Positions 17,046 through 26,726 of a stretch of DNA of 64,000 bases are shown piece by piece; the first letter of the stretch is position 1, and each line of letters begins with the position of its first letter. The notes beneath the pieces were generated by a model that saw only the letters and a program-made list of their open reading frames with translations, made no database searches and was not told the DNA's origin. Origin of the DNA: Piscinibacter defluvii (GTDB lineage Bacteria > Pseudomonadota > Gammaproteobacteria > Burkholderiales > Burkholderiaceae_C); contig NZ_ML137200.1 in the NCBI RefSeq assembly GCF_004011805.1, positions 81,899 to 145,898 of the forward strand, read 5' to 3'. The position numbers and the translations under genes were made by a program.

Positions 17046-19204
17046 AGGTCGGTGATCTTCATCTCGTTCGGGTTGCTGAAGATGTCGACCACGCGGCAGT
17101 CGCTGCACATCTTCAGCCGCTCGGCCGCCGCGCCCTGGAAGGCGGCGTGGCCGGCCAGCTTGCCGATCATCGCCTCGATGGCCTTGAGCGTGCCGAAGGG
17201 CTTGCCGCACTTCACGCAGCGGTAGGGCTCGGCCTCGTGCAGCACCCGCGCCTGCTTGCGCGCGCGCCCGCCCTCGGCCAGCCACAGGCGCGGCTGCAGC
17301 GTGATGGCCTGCTCCGGGCAGGTCGTGGCGCACAAGCCGCACTGCACGCAGTTCTTCTCGATGAAGCGCAGCTGCGGCCGCTCCGGGTTGTCGGCCAGCG
17401 CGGCCTCGGGGCAGGCGCCCACGCAGCTCAGGCACAGCGTGCACTTGCCGGCATCGATCGCCAGGCTGCCGAACGGCGCGCCGGCGGCCGGCAGCGCAAT
17501 GGTCTCGGCCGCGCCCGGCGCCTGCGCCAGCAGGTGCTCGAGCGCGAGGTCGAGCGTGGCGCGCTTGTCGCCCTGCACCGCGAAGCTCGCGGCCTGCGCG
17601 ACACCCTGCGCGGCCGGCGCGCGCAGCGCGGCGTCGAGCGCGGCCAGGTCGCGCGCGTCGCGAGCCTCGAGCAGCCGCAGGTGCTCGCCCGCGTAGCCGA
17701 GGCCCGCGAGGATGGCCTGCGCCTGCGCCATCTGCTCGGCCAGCGCCCGGCGGTACTCGGGCGCCTCCTCGTCGGTCAGCAGCACCCACACCTGGCTGGC
17801 GCCGAAGGCGATCGCGGACAGCCACAGGTCGAGCCCGACGCTCGCGGTGTGCCACAGCGCCAGCGGGATCACGCGCGCCGGCACGCCGTGCACGGCCGCG
17901 TCGACACGTGCGGCGCGGCCGAGCTCGCCGATCAGCCGTGCGCCGGCGCCCTCGCTGTGCAACAGCAGCGCCGCATCCCGTCCGCCCGCGTGGCGGTAGG
18001 CCGCGAGCACGGTGCGCAGGCGCCGCCCCTGGTCCGCCGCGCCGGGGTAGGCGAAGCCCAGCGCACCGCTCGGGCACACCGTGCTGCAGGCGCCGCAGCC
18101 CACGCACAGGTGCGGCTCGACGACGATACCGCCGCCCTCGCCCGCCTTGCGGCCCTTGCGGCTGGCGTCGCTGCGGATCGCGCGCGCCGAGCAGACCTCG
18201 ATGCAGGCGCTGCAGCCGATCTGCTCGTTGCGGCTGTGGGCGCACAGCTTCGCCTGGTAGCGGAAGAACTTCGGCTTCTCGAACTCGCCCGACAGCTCGC
18301 GCAGCTGCAGCACGGCCCGCACCAGCGCCGCCTCGTCGCGCCCGACATGGAAGTAGCCCTGCGGCTTCTGGTGCATCGTGAAGGCCGGCGCGTCGCGCAG
18401 GTCCAGCACCAGGTCGAAGGTCTCGGCCAGCACCTGCGGCGCACGCGCGAAGTCGATCGCGCCGGCCGCGTCGCAGGCCTTGACGCAGGCCCGGTGCCCG
18501 GCACAGCGCGCCAGGTCGACCTGGTAGGAGAAGTCGATCGCGCCCTCCGGGCAGGCGGCGATGCAGGCGTTGCAGCGCGTGCACAGGTCGAGGTCGATCG
18601 GGTTGCCGCTCTCCCACTCGGCCTGGAAGGCCCCCAGCCAGCCCGACAGCCGGGTCAGCCGACCGGCCTGCACCGCGCGCTCGCGCGCCTGCGGCAGCGC
18701 GCCGCCGTCGACCAGCAGCGTGGTCTCGAGCCGCTCGGCCAGCATCGCGGCGGCGCGCTCGGCCGCCTCGGCCGGCCCGACCACCAGGCAGCGGCCCTGC
18801 GAGCGGTAGCTCACGGTGGGCACCGGCTCGGCCTCGGGCAGCTGCGCCGCGGCCAGCAGCGCGGCCAGCTTGGGCGCGGCGGCGCCGGCGTCCTTCGACC
18901 AGCCGCCGGTCTCGCGCACGTCGACGAAGCGGATCGGCCGCTCGGCCAGCGGCAACGCACCTTCGGTCTGCTCGTTCAGTTCGAGGAACAGGGCGCGTTC
19001 CTGGGTGCAGGCCACCAGCAGGTCGTCGCCCGAGCGCGCCGCGCGCTGGAAGCTGGCAGCCTCGCGCCGGCACAGCAGCGTGTGCGGCTCGGCCAGGCCT
19101 TCAGCCGAGGCGCCCGGGGTCTTCGCCAGCGCCTGGCTCAGGCGCTCGCGCATCGCCGCGTCCAGCGGCATCGTCCGGTTGCAGTCGCACAGCAGCGTCT
19201 TCAT
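17042..19204 (-). CDS. Multi-cluster 4Fe-4S protein of the fdh locus
   Basis: A 720-residue cytoplasmic-looking polyferredoxin. Clusters are suggested by CTRCNACIAACP (from C208), a degenerate CAGHRACVKAC group (about 234), CSACIEVC (about 330), CVGCGACSTVCP (about 366), CTLCLSCVGACP (about 588) and CVQCGLCATTCP (about 618). The N-terminus has extra cysteines (LLCDCNRTMPLD), and the C-terminus has two CXXC pairs (CVKCGKPFG, CSDCR), which look like a zinc or Fe-S site. It has no signal peptide. Electron supply or Fe-S loading for formate dehydrogenase is plausible from location. Its start lies inside the end of the DUF3306 gene, a 104-base overlap. Confidence 0.82.
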   Translation of the reverse strand: MKTLLCDCNRTMPLDAAMRERLSQALAKTPGASAEGLAEPHTLLCRREAASFQRAARSGDDLLVACTQERALFLELNEQTEGALPLAERPIRFVDVRETGGWSKDAGAAAPKLAALLAAAQLPEAEPVPTVSYRSQGRCLVVGPAEAAERAAAMLAERLETTLLVDGGALPQARERAVQAGRLTRLSGWLGAFQAEWESGNPIDLDLCTRCNACIAACPEGAIDFSYQVDLARCAGHRACVKACDAAGAIDFARAPQVLAETFDLVLDLRDAPAFTMHQKPQGYFHVGRDEAALVRAVLQLRELSGEFEKPKFFRYQAKLCAHSRNEQIGCSACIEVCSARAIRSDASRKGRKAGEGGGIVVEPHLCVGCGACSTVCPSGALGFAYPGAADQGRRLRTVLAAYRHAGGRDAALLLHSEGAGARLIGELGRAARVDAAVHGVPARVIPLALWHTASVGLDLWLSAIAFGASQVWVLLTDEEAPEYRRALAEQMAQAQAILAGLGYAGEHLRLLEARDARDLAALDAALRAPAAQGVAQAASFAVQGDKRATLDLALEHLLAQAPGAAETIALPAAGAPFGSLAIDAGKCTLCLSCVGACPEAALADNPERPQLRFIEKNCVQCGLCATTCPEQAITLQPRLWLAEGGRARKQARVLHEAEPYRCVKCGKPFGTLKAIEAMIGKLAGHAAFQGAAAERLKMCSDCRVVDIFSNPNEMKITDL

Positions 19205-19688
19205 CGGGGGTCTCTTTCGCGGGGGTCGCTGCGGCCGGGGCGGCCGCCGCCTCCTCCTCGTCGCGGAACAGGCCGAGCACCTGCGACTGCACCATCTTGC
19301 GCAGCATGCTCGCAGGGATCGGGTCGGGTTGGCCGTAGTCGTCGATGTAGGTGTCCAGGCCGTCCATCACGTTGAACTGCGGATCGGCGAACAGCTTCTT
19401 CAGCGCGGTGTTCTTCACCGCCGGGTCGACATCGCGCGCCACGAAGCGGGAGAAATCGGAGGCCGGCGTGAGCGAGCGCGCCTGCTCGAGCGTGGGCGGC
19501 GGCTCGGCAGGGGGCTGCGGCTCGGCGACGGGCGCGGCCGGCACCGGCGGCGGCGCCGCCGCGACCGGCGCGGCGTCGACTGCGGGCACCACCGCGGCGG
19601 CCGGCGGCTCGGCCGGCACGTCCTGGCCCTCGCGCACCTGCGCCTTGCGCCGCGACCAGCGCGAGAGGAAGCCGCCGTCCTCGTTCAT
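19101..19688 (-). CDS. DUF3306 protein
   Basis: A 195-residue protein beginning MNEDGGFLSRWSRRKAQVREG, followed by an Ala/Pro-rich stretch and the family core SDFSRFVARDVDPAVKNTALKKLFADPQFNVMDGLDTYIDDYG. DUF3306 is found with formate dehydrogenase genes; its role is unknown. The last 104 bases overlap the start of the polyferredoxin in another frame, so the end (PDDAAGRGDARAPEPG) is under double constraint. Spacing to DUF3305 upstream is seven bases. Confidence 0.82.
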   Translation of the reverse strand: MNEDGGFLSRWSRRKAQVREGQDVPAEPPAAAVVPAVDAAPVAAAPPPVPAAPVAEPQPPAEPPPTLEQARSLTPASDFSRFVARDVDPAVKNTALKKLFADPQFNVMDGLDTYIDDYGQPDPIPASMLRKMVQSQVLGLFRDEEEAAAAPAAATPAKETPDEDAAVRLQPDDAAGRGDARAPEPGAGEDPGRLG

Positions 19689-19695
19689 CGCGCGC

Positions 19696-20175
19696 TCACC
19701 GTTCGCCCGGGGCGCGGAAGGAGGCCGGCCGCTTGCGCTGCTTCGGCTCGGGCCGGTAGTGCAGCTCGGTGAAGGCCTGCAGCCAGTCGCGCCACTGCGG
19801 CTGCAGCGGTGCATTGTCGACCCGCTCCTGCGCATCCATGCGCCGGCCGGCCTCGTTGTACGACAGCGTCACCTGCTCCGGCCAGGCGCGCGACGGGTCC
19901 TCGTCGTCGACGCGCCAGACCACGAACCAGACCGGCGCGCCGCTGCTGAGGTTGAGGAAGTAGCCCTCGCCCTCGTCGGCGTACAGCGTCACGTCGAAGC
20001 CGGGGTGCAGCGTGCGGCGCCGCCCGCCGTCGTCGCGCAGCACGCGCGGCGCGTCGCCGAAGCCGGGCTGCATCGGCACCACCTCGACGATGCGGTGGCG
20101 CCAGTCCTCCCAGCGATTGGGCTGCGCCTCGCGCTCCATCACCACCGCGACGGTCACGCTCGGGCGCTCGGCCAT
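19696..20175 (-). CDS. DUF3305 protein
   Basis: A 159-residue protein of the DUF3305 family. The start MAERPSVTVAVVMEREAQPNRWEDW and the later YFLNLSSGAPVWFVVWR and VTLSYNEAGRRMDAQERVDN are typical. It always travels with DUF3306 in fdh loci as far as I know; the biochemical role is unknown. The ATG at 20175 lies eight bases after the apbC stop. No membrane segment or signal peptide is visible. Confidence 0.85.
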   Translation of the reverse strand: MAERPSVTVAVVMEREAQPNRWEDWRHRIVEVVPMQPGFGDAPRVLRDDGGRRRTLHPGFDVTLYADEGEGYFLNLSSGAPVWFVVWRVDDEDPSRAWPEQVTLSYNEAGRRMDAQERVDNAPLQPQWRDWLQAFTELHYRPEPKQRKRPASFRAPGER

Positions 20176-20183
20176 GGCCTGCC

Positions 20184-21275
20184 TCAGGTGTTCTTCGAGA
20201 TCGTGATGGTCGGGAACTTGGCGCTGAAGTCCTTCGCGCGCTGCGCGATCTTCACCGCCACCTGGCGCGCCACGCCCTTGTAGAGCGCCGCGATCTCGCC
20301 ATCCGGGTTGCTGACCACGCTCGGCCGGCCGCTGTCCGCATCGACCCGGATCGACAGGTTCAGCGGCAGCGCGCCGAGGTAGTCCATGCCGTACTCGGCG
20401 GCCATCTTCTTGCCGCCATCGGCGCCGAAGATGTGCTCCACGTGGCCGCACTTCTCGCACACGTGCACCGCCATGTTCTCGACGATGCCGAGGATCGGCA
20501 CGCCGACCTTCTCGAACATCTTGATGCCCTTCTTGGCGTCGAGCAGCGCGATGTCCTGCGGCGTGGTCACGATCACCGCGCCGGTCAGCGGCACGCGCTG
20601 GCTGAGCGTGAGCTGGATGTCGCCGGTGCCCGGCGGCATGTCCACGATCAGGTAGTCGAGGTCGGTCCAGTTGGTCTGGCGCAGCAGCTGCTCGAGCGCC
20701 TGGGTGGCCATCGGGCCGCGCCAGATCATCGGGTTGTCGGGCTCGATCAGGAAGCCGATCGAGATCACCTGCACGCCGTAGTTGGACAGCGGCTCCATGG
20801 TCTTGCCGTCGGCGCTCTCGGGGCGCGCGTCGATGCCCATCATCATCGGCTGGCTCGGGCCGTAGATGTCGGCGTCCAGGATGCCGACGTTGGCGCCCTC
20901 GGCGGCCAGTGCCAGCGCCAGGTTGACGGCCGTGGTGCTCTTGCCCACCCCGCCCTTGCCGGAGGCCACCGCGACGATGTTCTTCACATTCGGCAGCAGC
21001 TGCACGCCGCGCTGCACCGCGTGGGGAATGATCTTCGTCGCGAGGTTCGCGCTCACGTTCTCGACGCCCGGCACGCCGCGCGCGGCGGCGATCAGGCTCT
21101 TGCGCAGTGCCGGGATCTGGCTCTTGGCCGGGTAGCCGAGCTCGACGTCGAAGGACACGTCACCGCCTTCGATCTTCAGGTTCTTCAGCTGCCGGGTCGA
21201 GACGAAGTCCTTCCCCGTGTTCGGGTCGATGACGGCCTTCAGGGCCTCGAGCAGCGCGGATTCGGAGACGGACAT
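20184..21275 (-). CDS. apbC: Iron-sulfur cluster carrier ATPase ApbC/Mrp
   Basis: A 363-residue Mrp-family P-loop protein that carries and transfers 4Fe-4S clusters. The N-terminal DUF59-like part (MSVSESALLEALKAVIDPNTGKD) precedes the deviant Walker A GKGGVGKST, then DADIYGPSQP, DMPPGTGDIQL and the CXXC of VCEKCGHVEHIFG, which binds the bridging cluster in dimers. The ATG at 21275 is the family start. It heads the DUF3305-DUF3306-polyferredoxin-chaperone series and could feed clusters to those proteins. Confidence 0.96.
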   Translation of the reverse strand: MSVSESALLEALKAVIDPNTGKDFVSTRQLKNLKIEGGDVSFDVELGYPAKSQIPALRKSLIAAARGVPGVENVSANLATKIIPHAVQRGVQLLPNVKNIVAVASGKGGVGKSTTAVNLALALAAEGANVGILDADIYGPSQPMMMGIDARPESADGKTMEPLSNYGVQVISIGFLIEPDNPMIWRGPMATQALEQLLRQTNWTDLDYLIVDMPPGTGDIQLTLSQRVPLTGAVIVTTPQDIALLDAKKGIKMFEKVGVPILGIVENMAVHVCEKCGHVEHIFGADGGKKMAAEYGMDYLGALPLNLSIRVDADSGRPSVVSNPDGEIAALYKGVARQVAVKIAQRAKDFSAKFPTITISKNT

Positions 21276-21450
21276 GAACAGGGGTGCATAGGGGTGGAGA
21301 AGCCGGCGGCAGTCTAGCGCAGCGCCCATTCCCCCTGCGGCGCCGGGCAACCGGCACCGCGCGGCACCGCTTCGCGGGAGTGACCCGCCGCTGCCGCGGC
21401 CGACAGAATGCCCCGGGGGCCCCCTGCCCGCCCTCGCCACGGAGACCGAC

Positions 21451-23745
21451 ATGGCCGACTTCACCCTCACCGCGTCCGCGGACAGCCTGGTCGGGAGCGC
21501 CGACGTGGCCGACAGTTTCTACGTCAATGCCGTCGGGCACCTCGCCGGCACGGACACGCTCGCCGGCGGCGCCGGCGCGGGCACGACCGACCGGCTCGTG
21601 CTCGGCTCCACGCTGACCCTGGGCGCCGCGCTGTTCGCCAACGTCAGCGGCATCGAGCGGCTGGTGTTCAACGCCGGCGGAGGCTCGTCGGTCACCCTGC
21701 TCGACGCGATGGTGGCAAGCTCGAACGCCGGCTCCTTCAGCGTCTCCGGCGGCGCCGGCAACGACATCCTGAACGGCGCCGGCGTGCTCGGCACCACGCT
21801 GCGGGCGAGCGGCGCCGGCGGCGACGACCAGTTCACCGGCGGCGGCGGGGCCGACCGCCTCGCCGGCGGCAGCGGCAACGACACGCTGGTCGGCAATGCC
21901 GGCAACGACACGCTGTCCGGCGGGGCCGGCGACGACCGGATCAGCGCCGGCCCGGGCACCGACCGGCTCGACGGCGGTGCCGGCGACGACCTCTACCTGT
22001 TCGCCGACGGCACGCTCGACCTGTCCGACCTGCTGAGCGACGAATCCGGCTCGGGCGACACCCTGCAGTTCAGCGGCGCCGCGGCGGTGGTCTTCAGCGC
22101 GAGCCTGGCCAACCGCGTGTCGGGCATCGAACGCGTGGTCTTCGGCAGCGGCAACGACGTGTTCACGCCCGGCCCGGGCTTCGGCGATGCCGTCGAGGCG
22201 CCGTTCCTGTCCGTCGACGGCGGCGCCGGGGACGACAGCCTGAACGCCAGCGCCCTGTCGCCGCTGCTGCCGCTGGACCTGCTGCTGGCCGGCGGCGCGG
22301 GCGCGGACACGCTGATCGGCGGACGCGGCAACGACACGCTGGACGCCGGCACCGGCCTGGGCACGATGGACGGCGGCGCCGGCAACGACCTGCTGATCGT
22401 GCGCAGCGCCGACCTGAACGGCAACGTGGCCCTCAGCGGCGGCGCCAACGGGAACGACACCGCGAGCGACGGCGACACGCTACGCCTGGTCGGCGCGGGC
22501 AGCGTCAACCTCGGTCAGCTGGCCAACATCACCGGCATCGAGATCGTCGAGCTCGACCCGCTCGGCAACGAGATCGTCGTGCCCGACACCCTGGCGGCCG
22601 GCGTGTCGTCGACCGCGTTCGACCTGACGCTGCGCGGCAGTGCCGAGGACGACAGCTTCGTGCTCGCCGGCCTGGCGGCCGGACGCGACATCGTGGTGTA
22701 TGCCGGTGCCGGCGACGACACGCTGGTGAGCCTGGTCGGCGACGACACCGTCTACGCCGGCAGCGGCGCCGACACGCTGGCGCTGGGCGCCGGCAGCGAC
22801 CGCGTGCTGTTCGGCGCCGGCGAGCTGAGCGGGCTCGACCAGGTCACCGCCGACGCCGGCGTGGCCGGCGACCGCCTCGACGTCGCGCTCGTGGCGGGCC
22901 GCACGCTGGCGGCCGGCGCGTTCGCGGGAATCAGCGGCTTCGACACCTTCGCCTTCACCGGCGGCGCCGCCGGCACGACCGCGGCCGTGCGGCTGCCCGC
23001 CAACCTCGTGACGCAGAGCGGCCTGGCCAGCGTGGGCGTCGTCGTGAGCGGGTCGGGCAACCTGATCGTCGACGGCCGCGCCGTCGGCGGCACCTGGACC
23101 CTCACCGGCGGCACCGGCAACGACACGCTGTTCGGCGGCAGCGGCGCCAACACGCTGAACGGCAGCAGCGGCGAGGACACGATCATCGGCGGCGACGGCG
23201 GCGACACCTTGCTGCTGGCCGGAGGCTCGGGCGATCGCGACCTGGCGCTGATCACTGCCGTGACCGACGGCACCGTCGACATCAACGGCGTGCTGAGCGC
23301 GAGCGCCCTGGCCGGCGCCGACCGGGTCAGCGGGCTGGGCCTGGCGGACAACTACATCGCCGTCGACTGGCAGGACCTCGGCCTGCCGAACGGCACGACG
23401 CTGGTCGTCGGCCCGGGGCAGAACATCGGGCTGCTCGGCTACGGCGCGGTCCGGCTGAACACCGCCGACGAGATCGCCGGCAACGCCTTCGGCTCGCTGA
23501 CCGCGGTGCGCAACGCGGTCGGCGCACGGCTGACGAACGGCGCGGTCGGCGTCGACGAGCGCACGATCTTCGTCATCGGCGGCGCCGACGAGAGCGAGTT
23601 CGGCGTCTACTACTTCGAGGACCGCGACGACAACGCGACGATCGACGTCGCCGACGTGCTGACGCTGCTGGCGATCGGCGACACCGACGTGCCCGGCGGG
23701 CTCTCGCCGGGGCGCGGCTTCACGCTGACGAGCTTCGACCTGTAG
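21451..23745 (+). CDS. RTX-type calcium-binding repeat protein, probably secreted
   Basis: A 764-residue acidic protein. Glycine/aspartate nonapeptide repeats (GGxGxDxLx) occur in four blocks at about residues 93-185, 277-315, 415-455 and 551-595, a calcium-binding beta-roll. There is no N-terminal signal peptide, which fits type I secretion by a C-terminal signal. Near the end, DRDDNATIDVADVLTLL (from about residue 727) resembles an EF-hand or dockerin-type calcium loop. No ABC exporter, membrane fusion protein or TolC gene is nearby. No enzymatic domain is recognised between blocks. It lies between apbC and metG. Confidence 0.82.
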   Translation: MADFTLTASADSLVGSADVADSFYVNAVGHLAGTDTLAGGAGAGTTDRLVLGSTLTLGAALFANVSGIERLVFNAGGGSSVTLLDAMVASSNAGSFSVSGGAGNDILNGAGVLGTTLRASGAGGDDQFTGGGGADRLAGGSGNDTLVGNAGNDTLSGGAGDDRISAGPGTDRLDGGAGDDLYLFADGTLDLSDLLSDESGSGDTLQFSGAAAVVFSASLANRVSGIERVVFGSGNDVFTPGPGFGDAVEAPFLSVDGGAGDDSLNASALSPLLPLDLLLAGGAGADTLIGGRGNDTLDAGTGLGTMDGGAGNDLLIVRSADLNGNVALSGGANGNDTASDGDTLRLVGAGSVNLGQLANITGIEIVELDPLGNEIVVPDTLAAGVSSTAFDLTLRGSAEDDSFVLAGLAAGRDIVVYAGAGDDTLVSLVGDDTVYAGSGADTLALGAGSDRVLFGAGELSGLDQVTADAGVAGDRLDVALVAGRTLAAGAFAGISGFDTFAFTGGAAGTTAAVRLPANLVTQSGLASVGVVVSGSGNLIVDGRAVGGTWTLTGGTGNDTLFGGSGANTLNGSSGEDTIIGGDGGDTLLLAGGSGDRDLALITAVTDGTVDINGVLSASALAGADRVSGLGLADNYIAVDWQDLGLPNGTTLVVGPGQNIGLLGYGAVRLNTADEIAGNAFGSLTAVRNAVGARLTNGAVGVDERTIFVIGGADESEFGVYYFEDRDDNATIDVADVLTLLAIGDTDVPGGLSPGRGFTLTSFDL

Positions 23746-23764
23746 TCCGGGCGGGGGCGCCACC

Positions 23765-23770
23765 TACAAT
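23765..23770 (+). promoter_or_regulatory. Candidate -10 element (TACAAT) for metG
   Basis: TACAAT differs from TATAAT at one base and lies 29 bases before the metG ATG. No good -35 hexamer is seen at the expected distance. Confidence 0.35.
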
Positions 23771-23794
23771 GCAGGGCTTCCCGCCACGCCCTGC
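23771..23794 (+). promoter_or_regulatory. Leader hairpin just before metG
   Basis: GCAGGGC (23771-23777) pairs with GCCCTGC (23788-23794) around a ten-base loop, and the stem ends five bases before the ATG at 23800. No Shine-Dalgarno sequence is visible, so the stem could influence ribosome access. Function is speculative. Confidence 0.3.
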
Positions 23795-23799
23795 CGGCC

Positions 23800-25854
23800 A
23801 TGTCGCGCAAGCTCTTCGTCACCACCGCCCTGCCCTACGCCAACGCGCCGTTCCACGTCGGGCACATGATGGAGTACATCCAGGCCGACATCTGGGTGCG
23901 CTTCCAGCGCATGATGGGCCACGAGGTGCACTTCGTCTGCGCCGACGATGCACACGGCGCGCCGATCATGATCGCCGCCGAGAAGGCCGGCCTGAGCCCG
24001 CAGGCGTTCGTCGCCACGATCGCCGCCGGGCGCCAGCAGTACCTCGACGGCTTCCACATCGGCTTCGACAACTGGCACTCGACCGACGGGCCGGAGAACC
24101 ACCGCCTCGCGCAGGAGATCTACCTCGGCCTGCGCAAGGCGGGGCTGATCGCGGTGCGCCCGGTGGAGCAGTTCTTCGACCCGGTCAAGGGCATGTTCCT
24201 GCCCGACCGCTACATCAAGGGCGAGTGCCCGAAGTGCGGCGCGAAGGACCAGTACGGCGACAGCTGCGAGGTCTGCGGCGCGGTCTACACGCCCACCGAG
24301 CTGAAGAACCCGTACTCGACGCTGACCGGCGCGACGCCGGTGCTCAAGAGCAGCGAGCACCACTTCTTCCAGCTCTCGGCGCAGCGCTGTCTCGACTTCC
24401 TGCAGCAATGGACGCACGAGCCCGGGCGCCTGCAGCCGGAGGTGCTGAACAAGATCCGCGAGTGGTTCGCTACCGACGAGCACGGCCACGTCGGCCTGTC
24501 GGACTGGGACATCTCGCGCGACGCGCCCTACTTCGGCATCCGCATCCCCGACACCGAGGACAAGTACTTCTACGTCTGGCTCGACGCGCCGGTGGGCTAC
24601 CTCGCCTCGCTGGCCAACTACTGCGGCAAGCGCGGGCTGGACTTCGACAAGCTGCTGGCCGACCCGGCGCTCGAGCAGGTGCACTTCATCGGCAAGGACA
24701 TCACCTACTTCCACACCCTGTTCTGGCCCGCGATGCTGCACTTCAGCGGCCGCAAGACGCCGGACAAGGTGTTCGTGCACGGCTTCATCACCGTCAACGG
24801 CGGCGAGAAGATGAGCAAGAGCCGCGGCACCGGCATCTCGCCGCTGAAGTACCTCGAACTCGGGCTGAACGCCGAGTGGCTGCGCTACTACATCGCCGCC
24901 AAGCTGAACGCGAAGGTCGAGGACATCGACTTCAACCCGGAGGACTTCGTCGCCCGGGTCAACGCCGACCTGGTCGGCAAGTACGTCAACATCGCCAGTC
25001 GCGCCGCCGGCTTCCTGGCCAAGCGCTTCGACGGCCGGCTGTCGGCCGACATCGGCGTGGAGGGCCGCACGCTGCTCGACGGCCTGCGCGCGCACCGCGG
25101 CGAGATCGAGCAGCTCTACGAGACGCGCGAGTACGGCAAGGCGCTGCGCGAGATCATGCTGCTGGCCGACCGGGTGAACGAGTACGTCGACCAGCACAAG
25201 CCCTGGGAACTGGCCAAGAAGCCGGAGAACGCCGCGGTGCTGCACGACGTGTGCAGCGTCTGCATCGAGGCCTTCCGCGTGCTGACCATCTACCTCAAGC
25301 CGGTGCTGCCGGCGCTGGCCGCACAGGTGGAAGCCTTCCTGCGCGTGAGCCCGCTCGCCTTCGCCGACGCCTCGCGCGCGCTCGGCGCGCACACCATCGG
25401 CGCCTACCAGCACCTGATGCAGCGGGTCGACCCGGCGCTGCTCGAGAAGCTGTTCGAGCCGCCCGTCCCGGCCGTGGCCGAGGCGCCGAAGCCCGGCGGC
25501 GAGGACATGGCACCGACGATCTCGATCGACGATTTCGCCAAGGTCGACCTGCGCATCGCGAAGATCGTCGCCTGCGAGCACGTCGAGGGCAGCGACAAGC
25601 TGCTGCGCCTGACGCTCGATGTCGGCGAGGGGCGCACGCGCAACGTGTTCTCCGGCATCAAGTCGGCCTACCAGCCGGAGCAGCTGGTCGGCAAGCTCAC
25701 GGTGATGGTGGCCAACCTGGCGCCGCGCAAGATGAAGTTCGGCCTGAGCGAGGGCATGGTGCTGGCCGCGAGCCACGCCGACGGCAAGGCCCATCCGGGG
25801 CTGTACATCCTCGAGCCCTGGCCCGGCGCGGTGCCGGGCCTGCGGGTGCGCTGA
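23800..25854 (+). CDS. metG: Methionine-tRNA ligase
   Basis: A 684-residue enzyme that charges tRNA-Met. The class I signature is present ([15 protein letters not shown], equivalent to HIGH), the zinc knuckle [18 protein letters not shown], and the KMSKS loop [12 protein letters not shown]. An anticodon-binding helical domain follows, then a C-terminal tRNA-binding (EMAPII-like) domain from about residue 570 ([22 protein letters not shown]). Length is that of the long dimeric form. Its stop shares a base with the next gene's ATG. Confidence 0.98.
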   Translation: MSRKLFVTTALPYANAPFHVGHMMEYIQADIWVRFQRMMGHEVHFVCADDAHGAPIMIAAEKAGLSPQAFVATIAAGRQQYLDGFHIGFDNWHSTDGPENHRLAQEIYLGLRKAGLIAVRPVEQFFDPVKGMFLPDRYIKGECPKCGAKDQYGDSCEVCGAVYTPTELKNPYSTLTGATPVLKSSEHHFFQLSAQRCLDFLQQWTHEPGRLQPEVLNKIREWFATDEHGHVGLSDWDISRDAPYFGIRIPDTEDKYFYVWLDAPVGYLASLANYCGKRGLDFDKLLADPALEQVHFIGKDITYFHTLFWPAMLHFSGRKTPDKVFVHGFITVNGGEKMSKSRGTGISPLKYLELGLNAEWLRYYIAAKLNAKVEDIDFNPEDFVARVNADLVGKYVNIASRAAGFLAKRFDGRLSADIGVEGRTLLDGLRAHRGEIEQLYETREYGKALREIMLLADRVNEYVDQHKPWELAKKPENAAVLHDVCSVCIEAFRVLTIYLKPVLPALAAQVEAFLRVSPLAFADASRALGAHTIGAYQHLMQRVDPALLEKLFEPPVPAVAEAPKPGGEDMAPTISIDDFAKVDLRIAKIVACEHVEGSDKLLRLTLDVGEGRTRNVFSGIKSAYQPEQLVGKLTVMVANLAPRKMKFGLSEGMVLAASHADGKAHPGLYILEPWPGAVPGLRVR

Positions 25855-26726
25855 TGCGCATTGCGCTGACCGGCGGCGCAGGGCGGATCGGCCGGGCGAT
25901 CCGCGCGCGGCTGGCGCGCGAGCACGAGGTGGTGGCGCTGGACCGACGCGCCGCGCCGACGGTCGAGCTGGTCGGCGACCTGGGCAACGAGATGCTGCTG
26001 GACCGCCTGTGCACCGGGGCCGACGCGCTGGTGCACGTGGCCGCGCTGCACGCGCCGCACGTGGGCGTGCTGCCGGACAGCGAGTTCGAGCGCATCAACG
26101 TGCTGGGCACGCAGCGGCTGATCGAGGCCGCGGCGCGGCACGGCGTGGCGCGCATCGTCTACACCAGCACCACCGCGCTGTACGGCACCGGCGGCTGGAT
26201 CGACGAGGACACGCCGCCGCGACCGCGCACCGTCTACCACCGCAGCAAGCTCGCCGCCGAAGCGCTGCTCGAGCACGCGGCGGCCGCGGGCGGGCCGTCG
26301 GTGCGCATCCTGCGCATGTCGCGCTGCTTTCCCGAGCCGGCGCCGGCGATGGCCGCCTACCGGCTGCACCGCGGCGTGGATGCGCGCGATGTCGCCGAGG
26401 CCCACACCCTGGCCCTCGCCCACGACGGGCCGTGCTGCGCGACGTACGTGATCTCCAGCACCACCCCGTTCGAACCGGGGGACATGCCGGCCCTGCAACG
26501 CGACGCCGTGCCGGTGCTGCGCCGTCGCGCCCCCGGCCTGGTGGCCGAGTTCGCGCGCCGCGGCTGGCCGCTGCCGGCAACGATCGACCGCGTCTACGAC
26601 GCGGCCCGGGCGCGGCACGCGCTCGGCTGGGCACCCCGCCACGGCGTCGCCTCGGTCCTGGCGCAGGCCGACGCCGGCAGCACCGAGGTGCTGCCCGCGC
26701 GCGACGACTGCCGCGAGCCCTGCTGA
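25854..26726 (+). CDS. NAD(P)-dependent sugar epimerase/dehydratase-like protein
   Basis: A 290-residue extended short-chain dehydrogenase. The nucleotide-binding turn TGGAGRIG is at the N-terminus and the catalytic pair appears as YHRSK (Y and K spaced by three), with TSTTALYG upstream giving the serine/threonine. The ATG at 25854 overlaps the metG stop as TGATG, indicating coupled translation. The substrate is unknown; no sugar-nucleotide pathway genes are near. The last 25 residues are not conserved-looking. Confidence 0.82.
   Translation: MRIALTGGAGRIGRAIRARLAREHEVVALDRRAAPTVELVGDLGNEMLLDRLCTGADALVHVAALHAPHVGVLPDSEFERINVLGTQRLIEAAARHGVARIVYTSTTALYGTGGWIDEDTPPRPRTVYHRSKLAAEALLEHAAAAGGPSVRILRMSRCFPEPAPAMAAYRLHRGVDARDVAEAHTLALAHDGPCCATYVISSTTPFEPGDMPALQRDAVPVLRRRAPGLVAEFARRGWPLPATIDRVYDAARARHALGWAPRHGVASVLAQADAGSTEVLPARDDCREPC

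Noticed and set aside
21401..21410. CGACAGAATG in front of the RTX gene as a third site of the fdh palindrome
   Set aside because: Only a half site is present; the second arm does not match.
21720..23230. Short repeated DNA that could suggest a repeat array
   Set aside because: It encodes the nonapeptide repeats of the RTX protein; no constant repeat and variable spacer layout as in CRISPR.
21408..25853. A long plus-strand frame overlapping the RTX and metG genes and running into the epimerase
   Set aside because: Only its end (25854-26726) has real similarity; the earlier part is an out-of-frame shadow.
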